A stretch of 11,843 nucleotides of DNA from a bacterium (lineage in GTDB: Bacteria; Zhuqueibacterota; QNDG01; JAFGCO01). Position numbers and translations under genes: made by a program. Positions 9,101-11,843 of this stretch are shown here, in pieces. The stretch is taken from contig JAFGCO010000020.1 in the NCBI GenBank assembly GCA_016932575.1, positions 1-11,843 of the forward strand, in the 5' to 3' direction. Each line of letters begins with the position of its first letter. Position 1 is the stretch's first letter. The notes below the pieces were generated by a model. The model saw nothing but the letters and a program-made list of their open reading frames with translations, had not been told where the DNA came from and searched no databases.

Positions 9101-9318
9101 AAAACGATTCGGGTGAAAAGGGTGTGATCTATTATGTTTGGGAATCAGATCGATACTTGGAATATCTGGATGATACATGGGTGGTTGTGAATCCAAAGCG
9201 AATGAATAAGATACTGAAAGACAAGGCCTATATTGATATGCCGAATGCCTCGACATTCTGGTTTCTGAATCCCCGGCGGATCTATTTCGGCATACGTTTG
9301 TCATTTAATTTCAATTAA
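6127..9318 (+). CDS. TonB-dependent outer-membrane receptor with carboxypeptidase-regulatory-like domain
   Basis: This 1063-residue outer-membrane importer would be powered by TonB-ExbBD. A signal peptide covers about residues 1-26 (basic MRNETRR, then a hydrophobic run). Residues 29-112 form a CarboxypepD_reg-like domain (GKIAGTVIDKQTGEPLGGAN, later DLDGQFTILHVPPGVY). ETVTVVAER just after it may be the TonB box. The plug spans about 135-225 (LTIRGDGAENVLFLLDGV, then IERGGFNAEYGQVQAGLVNVVT). The rest is a large barrel rich in aromatic and Asp/Asn residues, ending in RLSFNFN. A long polar segment comes shortly before the last strand. AAGGAGG six bases upstream fixes the start. It resembles the receptors of KSB1/Calditrichota-like genomes more than classical SusC, and no SusD gene follows. 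Only 22 bases separate it from the next gene, so the two are surely one operon. The substrate cannot be told from sequence. Confidence 0.93.
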   Translation: MRNETRRAALLGLITALLSAGLLWPGTTGKIAGTVIDKQTGEPLGGANVMVEDTEYGAAADLDGQFTILHVPPGVYNVQFTVIGYAKVTVTDVRINIDQTARVDVGLEMEALEGETVTVVAERTAIKEDVATSVVSVSNDEVEVLPVSSIDGVAGMQAGIQGGLTIRGDGAENVLFLLDGVTLRDPRNNQPVSNIALSAIKEINIERGGFNAEYGQVQAGLVNVVTQEGSKKAYHGSITTKLSPPAAKYFRSKGIPDVHDPDSYWMRPYLDDDVCWTGTSSGVWDKYQIDEYPSFIGWNEISRILCTDNNPDNDLTPLAAQRVFMYEVRKPQINDQPDYEMDCGFGGPVPLIGRELGDLRFYTSYRRDREMLLFPMTRPDYVDYDWTAQITSDLSNSMRFRISGLLGKRYTMESNWAAGYYPRWPHEIADVAAYSHQAMFADWDFCLTDIAHRSLAGKLTHTLSPKTFYEVSLEYFYRDYYTRPTAWRDTSTLYEIVPGYFRDENPFGYWPETEEGLIVGSTSHASKARDNTEVSSVTLKADLTSQMNFNNLVKTGMELVYNDLDFDYGVIASASEGKRYDNRVQMRVFPIRAALYFQDKLETKGFTLNAGLRLDYSNSNSEWWNVDPYNSEFFSSSYNEDAYFNMKDSEPQWQLSPRLGISHPITENSKLFFNYGHFKQMPQYETLFRLRRTSDKELTAIGDPNLMLAKTISYELGYDQILLNDFMIQLAAFYKDISDQQNTTNYTSIRGFSYNLTTSQSYEDIRGFELTLRKTTGRWWSGFANYTYQVSTEGSFGREEVYQDPSLQKKYDEATVNLYQQRPIPRPYARANLTVFSPGNLGPEFLGHHYLGGFSANLLVDWQAGEWVTYNPKNVSGIINNVESLDWFNATLRISKTIHLSKFQVQFLVDMNNLFNTKRLWQTGDQDYRRSLHLPSHEKIKYIYDPVTNKTIEVVKKTEAYDNIPGDDKIGDYRKPGVEFQPIEGRGSIDLKNDSGEKGVIYYVWESDRYLEYLDDTWVVVNPKRMNKILKDKAYIDMPNASTFWFLNPRRIYFGIRLSFNFN

Positions 9319-9340
9319 TGATTGACCGGAAGGAATACCC

Positions 9341-11596
9341 ATGAATTTAAAAAATCAGATAAAAACGTTGATTCTGCTCTTTGCAGGATTTTTTCTGCTT
9401 ATCGGGAGTCGGGAAAATTTATCTGCCCAAGAGTGGAAATGGCTCCGTATCGGAGAAATTCAGTGTTATTTTTCGAACCGGGGAACGGAGGTTGAAGGAG
9501 AAGGTTATGGGAATAACACCAATTTTTTATCCTGGCCCTCTCAATACGGCACCGTCGAACAGACCACGATGCGGCAGACCTGTATGTGGATCGGCTGCAG
9601 GAATTTTTATGATACCCGTCTTGGAAGGGAAATGAGCGTGAAGGTCGTCGGTGTCGGCCCCCGTGATGCTGAAGAGCGAAAAAATATGATTTTTGAAAAT
9701 GAAATGAAGCTGATCGGGAAATATTCCGCTCCCGTTGTGGAGGTCGATGGTGAACTGGCTTCGGATCTCTCGCTTTACGACGAAGTCGATGAATATGATC
9801 CTGATCTGCCCTGTGACAGGATGATTGTGATTAAAATCAATACTTCGATTGGTATTTCGGTCACGAAAAAAATTATGGCGTTCAGTCAGTCCGATCATAA
9901 CAACTACTTTATTTATGATTACACATTCAAAAACACGGGCATCATCAACCGGGATGGAGACAGACATGAGCAGTCTCTTGATGGCGTCTATTTTTATTTT
10001 GCCTACCGCTATGCCTTTTCCGGCGAATCGCTCACGGGCTATAGCGAGGGTTGGGGATCCAATACTTCCTCCTGGGGCGCGAATACCCTCAATCATGCCT
10101 TTGGCAGTAATCCGCTGGCGGCCCGGTTTAATGATCCGGATTCGCCTTATTACCAGATGCGCGCCTTTTATGCCTATTACAGTCCGGATGATGAACGGCC
10201 TGTTGCCTATGAAGGGGACTGGGGATGTCCCAATCAGGATGAAGACGGAGTGATGAGCGGAGCCAAGTTTGCAGGCAATGTGACCCTGCATGCCGATACC
10301 GACGTGGACAACCAGGGAGATGATATCTATCAGCCAATAACAACCTGGTATGTGTCTTCCGATGAAAGCGTCTGGAGCAGTGATGTCAGCCAGATCGATG
10401 AAATATATATGCAGCAGCGGTATGAGTTTATGAGTGAAGGGCATCCTGAAAAGAGTCATGCGGAGATGATCGCGGAGAATTATTTATATACACAGGAATA
10501 TGAAGAAGTGGATTCAAAACGCAATGTGGGAGGCGGTACCAGCCAGGGGCAGGGATACGGTCCCTATGATTTGGCACCAGGAGACAGCGTCCGCATTGTG
10601 TTTGCTCAGGGGATTTCCGGTCTGTGTCGTGAGAAGAACCGGGAGGTGGGCTGGAACTGGGTTCAGCATTATAATGCGAAGGGCAATCCCGAGCTTATGA
10701 TGCCGGACAAATCAATCACTTCAGATCATAATGAATATAAAAAAGCCTGGGTTTTTACCGGGATAGATTCTGTGATAAAAACCTACCGCAATGCCATGAA
10801 CAATTATCAGTCCGGATATTCATTGCCGGAAGCGCCTCCCCCTCCCGACAGGTTTACGGTTACCTCCGGTGGTGACCGGATTCGTTTGTCCTGGGCCGAT
10901 AATGCCATCAGCACAGCAGGATTTGACGGCTATGTAGTTTACCGGACTGAAGGCAATGTGCTTGATCCGGACGCGGTTTATAAAAAGGTTTTTGAGTGCA
11001 ATGCCTCCAATGCGGTTCATACCTGGGATGACACCTCTGCTGCACGCGGTTTTCATTATTTCTATTATATCCAATCCAAAAATGACGGTTCCAATAATGG
11101 TGGCACGCCGCTTTACAGCGGCCTTTTTTGGACGGTGACGAATAAATCCGCCAATTTAAGACGCCGCGCGGAATCCTTTTTATCCGAGGTGCGTGTGGTT
11201 CCCAATCCTTATGACATTCGATCCCGAATGTTTCAGTTTGGTGAAAATTCTTATTATGACCAGATTGTATTTTATGGGCTGCCCCCGCAGTGTAAATTGA
11301 AAGTTTATACCGAACGCGGAGATTTAATATGGGAAAGGGAACATACGGATGGTTCGGGTGACGAAATATGGAATTCCCTGACTTCGAGCCGTCAGATTAT
11401 TGTCAGCGGCATTTATCTGCTGTATGTCGAGGTGACAGAAAATATTTATGCTGAGAGTGACACTTATGCCTGGCATAAAATGTATGATAAAAATCGGAAA
11501 TTGATTTATGATAAAGGGGATTTGCTGTATAAAGATGGTGAGCAGATCTACAAAGCGGGAGAACAGGTTATCCGCAAGTTTGTGGTGATTCGGTAA
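9341..11596 (+). CDS. Secreted FN3-domain protein with T9SS/FlgD-like C-terminal domain
   Basis: This 751-residue exported protein has a signal peptide of about 29 residues (cleavage likely LSA/QEW). Residues about 30-495 form a large aromatic, Asp-rich region that I cannot assign to a family and in which no catalytic motif is visible. A proline-rich linker (EAPPPPDRF) leads to a fibronectin type III domain (about 500-600: GDRIRLSWADN, GFDGYVVYRTEG). The C-terminal domain begins VRVVPNPYD (about 617) and continues through FYGLPPQCKLKVYTERGDLI to SGIYLLYVEV (about 690-698). This is the pattern of FlgD-like or type IX secretion C-terminal domains in FCB bacteria, and the protein ends in FVVIR. 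A heptad repeat interrupts that domain. GGAAGGA six bases upstream fixes the start. Its place between a TonB receptor and a PorV-like gene suggests a surface-exposed partner of the receptor, possibly replacing SusD. That role is inference. Confidence 0.85.
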   Translation: MNLKNQIKTLILLFAGFFLLIGSRENLSAQEWKWLRIGEIQCYFSNRGTEVEGEGYGNNTNFLSWPSQYGTVEQTTMRQTCMWIGCRNFYDTRLGREMSVKVVGVGPRDAEERKNMIFENEMKLIGKYSAPVVEVDGELASDLSLYDEVDEYDPDLPCDRMIVIKINTSIGISVTKKIMAFSQSDHNNYFIYDYTFKNTGIINRDGDRHEQSLDGVYFYFAYRYAFSGESLTGYSEGWGSNTSSWGANTLNHAFGSNPLAARFNDPDSPYYQMRAFYAYYSPDDERPVAYEGDWGCPNQDEDGVMSGAKFAGNVTLHADTDVDNQGDDIYQPITTWYVSSDESVWSSDVSQIDEIYMQQRYEFMSEGHPEKSHAEMIAENYLYTQEYEEVDSKRNVGGGTSQGQGYGPYDLAPGDSVRIVFAQGISGLCREKNREVGWNWVQHYNAKGNPELMMPDKSITSDHNEYKKAWVFTGIDSVIKTYRNAMNNYQSGYSLPEAPPPPDRFTVTSGGDRIRLSWADNAISTAGFDGYVVYRTEGNVLDPDAVYKKVFECNASNAVHTWDDTSAARGFHYFYYIQSKNDGSNNGGTPLYSGLFWTVTNKSANLRRRAESFLSEVRVVPNPYDIRSRMFQFGENSYYDQIVFYGLPPQCKLKVYTERGDLIWEREHTDGSGDEIWNSLTSSRQIIVSGIYLLYVEVTENIYAESDTYAWHKMYDKNRKLIYDKGDLLYKDGEQIYKAGEQVIRKFVVIR
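11504..11566 (+). repeat. Three in-frame 7-residue repeats inside the C-terminal domain
   Basis: Residues 722-742 of the FN3 protein read IYDKGDL, LYKDGEQ and IYKAGEQ: three consecutive seven-residue units with a hydrophobic residue, Tyr, a charged pair and Gly at matching places. A looser unit, MYDKNRKL at 714-721, precedes them. At DNA level these are three imperfect 21-base repeats. They sit between strand GIYLLYVEV and the terminal FVVIR of the sorting-like domain. They probably arose by tandem duplication of one beta-turn unit. Confidence 0.7.
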
Positions 11597-11690
11597 TTCC
11601 GCCATCAGGATCCGCGGATCTTCGATTATTCGTTCTCAGCAATTTGCGTATCACTGATTGCTGATATTGACATAGACAAGGAGTTCAGAT
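11597..11690. other. Intercistronic spacer with two dyad symmetries
   Basis: The 94 bases between the FN3 gene and the PorV-like gene contain GATCCGCGGATC, a perfect 12-bp palindrome at 11609-11620. They also contain an 8-bp stem, TCAGCAAT at 11636-11643 with ATTGCTGA at 11657-11664, over a 13-base loop. Neither is followed by a U-tract, so a classical terminator is unlikely. They may stabilise or partition the transcript between the two genes. The spacer ends in AAGGAG (11678-11683), the ribosome binding site of the next gene. Confidence 0.5.
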
Positions 11691-11843
11691 ATGAAAAAAA
11701 CAATGCACATTATAGTCTCTGGTGCAGTTATTCTGATTATACAACTGGGATATTCTGCGGAGAACCAAAAGCTTGCGCAGACGGGGTTTCAGTTTTTGAG
11801 TGTGGTATCGGACGCGCGGGCGTCAGCGCTTGGAGAAGCGATG
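11691..11843 (+). CDS. PorV/PorQ-like outer-membrane protein, N-terminal part only
   Basis: Fifty-one codons are visible before the window ends with the frame still open. AAGGAG lies seven bases before the ATG. A signal peptide is clear (MKKTMHIIVSG, then a hydrophobic run, with likely cleavage at YSA/EN after residue 23). The mature start contains GFQFLSVVSDARASALGEAM, the hallmark opening of PorV/PorQ and UPF0164-type barrels of the FadL-like superfamily. In Bacteroidetes PorV carries C-terminal-domain cargo from the type IX translocon to the attachment complex. Its place directly after a protein with such a C-terminal domain supports a cargo-partner role. The family call rests on this short motif, and the bulk of the protein is unseen. 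Confidence 0.75.
   Translation, partial: MKKTMHIIVSGAVILIIQLGYSAENQKLAQTGFQFLSVVSDARASALGEAM

Noticed and set aside
9527-10459. 310-codon open frame on the minus strand opposite the FN3 protein gene
   Set aside because: The + strand frame here has a signal peptide, a recognisable FN3 and C-terminal domain, and a ribosome binding site. The minus-strand product has no recognisable domain, is rich in Ile, His and Arg as antisense frames often are, and lacks a good start signal.
1-11843. tRNA, rRNA, CRISPR arrays, insertion sequences, phage or toxin-antitoxin genes
   Set aside because: Reading the window showed no cloverleaf, no regularly spaced long repeats and no transposase or integrase motifs. 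All long frames are accounted for by the uptake-locus genes.

Overview
The window comes from a Gram-negative bacterium with an outer-membrane lifestyle, most likely in the FCB superphylum (Bacteroidota and relatives). It carries a Bacteroidetes-type hybrid two-component regulator (HTCS), a TonB-dependent receptor with an N-terminal carboxypeptidase-regulatory-like domain, a secreted protein with a T9SS/FlgD-like C-terminal domain, and the start of a PorV/PorQ-like protein. Four of the five main genes have clear Shine-Dalgarno sequences (AAAGGAG, AAGGAGG, GGAAGGA, AAGGAG), which is unlike most true Bacteroidetes. The protein styles recall uncultivated lineages such as KSB1/Zhuqueibacterota or Calditrichota. 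That placement is inference from style, not a phylogenetic result.

Layout, all genes on the + strand: (1) 27-1250, a lipoprotein with an IPT/TIG domain and a beta-propeller; (2) 1251-1664, a long non-coding stretch with short repeats and a possible decayed minus-strand frame; (3) 1665-5819, a complete HTCS (two-propeller sensor, Y_Y_Y, one membrane helix, HisKA, HATPase, receiver, AraC HTH); (4) 5820-6126, an intergenic region with short palindromes and a possible 34-residue membrane peptide; (5) 6127-9318, a TonB-dependent receptor; (6) 9341-11596, a secreted FN3 protein with a C-terminal sorting-like domain; (7) 11597-11690, a spacer with two dyads; (8) 11691 to the window edge, a PorV/PorQ-like protein, partial.

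The genes read as a nutrient-uptake locus. The HTCS senses a ligand in the periplasm and probably activates the receptor operon just downstream. The receptor imports a substrate across the outer membrane. The 751-residue protein is probably secreted or displayed on the surface, possibly through a type IX-like route with the PorV-like protein as partner. The layout resembles a Bacteroidetes polysaccharide-utilisation locus, but the place of SusD is taken by the 751-residue protein. No carbohydrate-active enzyme lies in the window, so the substrate cannot be named. The IPT/TIG lipoprotein at the left edge may be the last gene of a similar cassette upstream.

No tRNA, rRNA, CRISPR array, insertion sequence or phage gene was seen. 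The least expected observations are the SusD-less receptor/cargo/PorV order, a heptad-repeat insertion near the C-terminus of the cargo protein, and a possible leaderless start for the HTCS.
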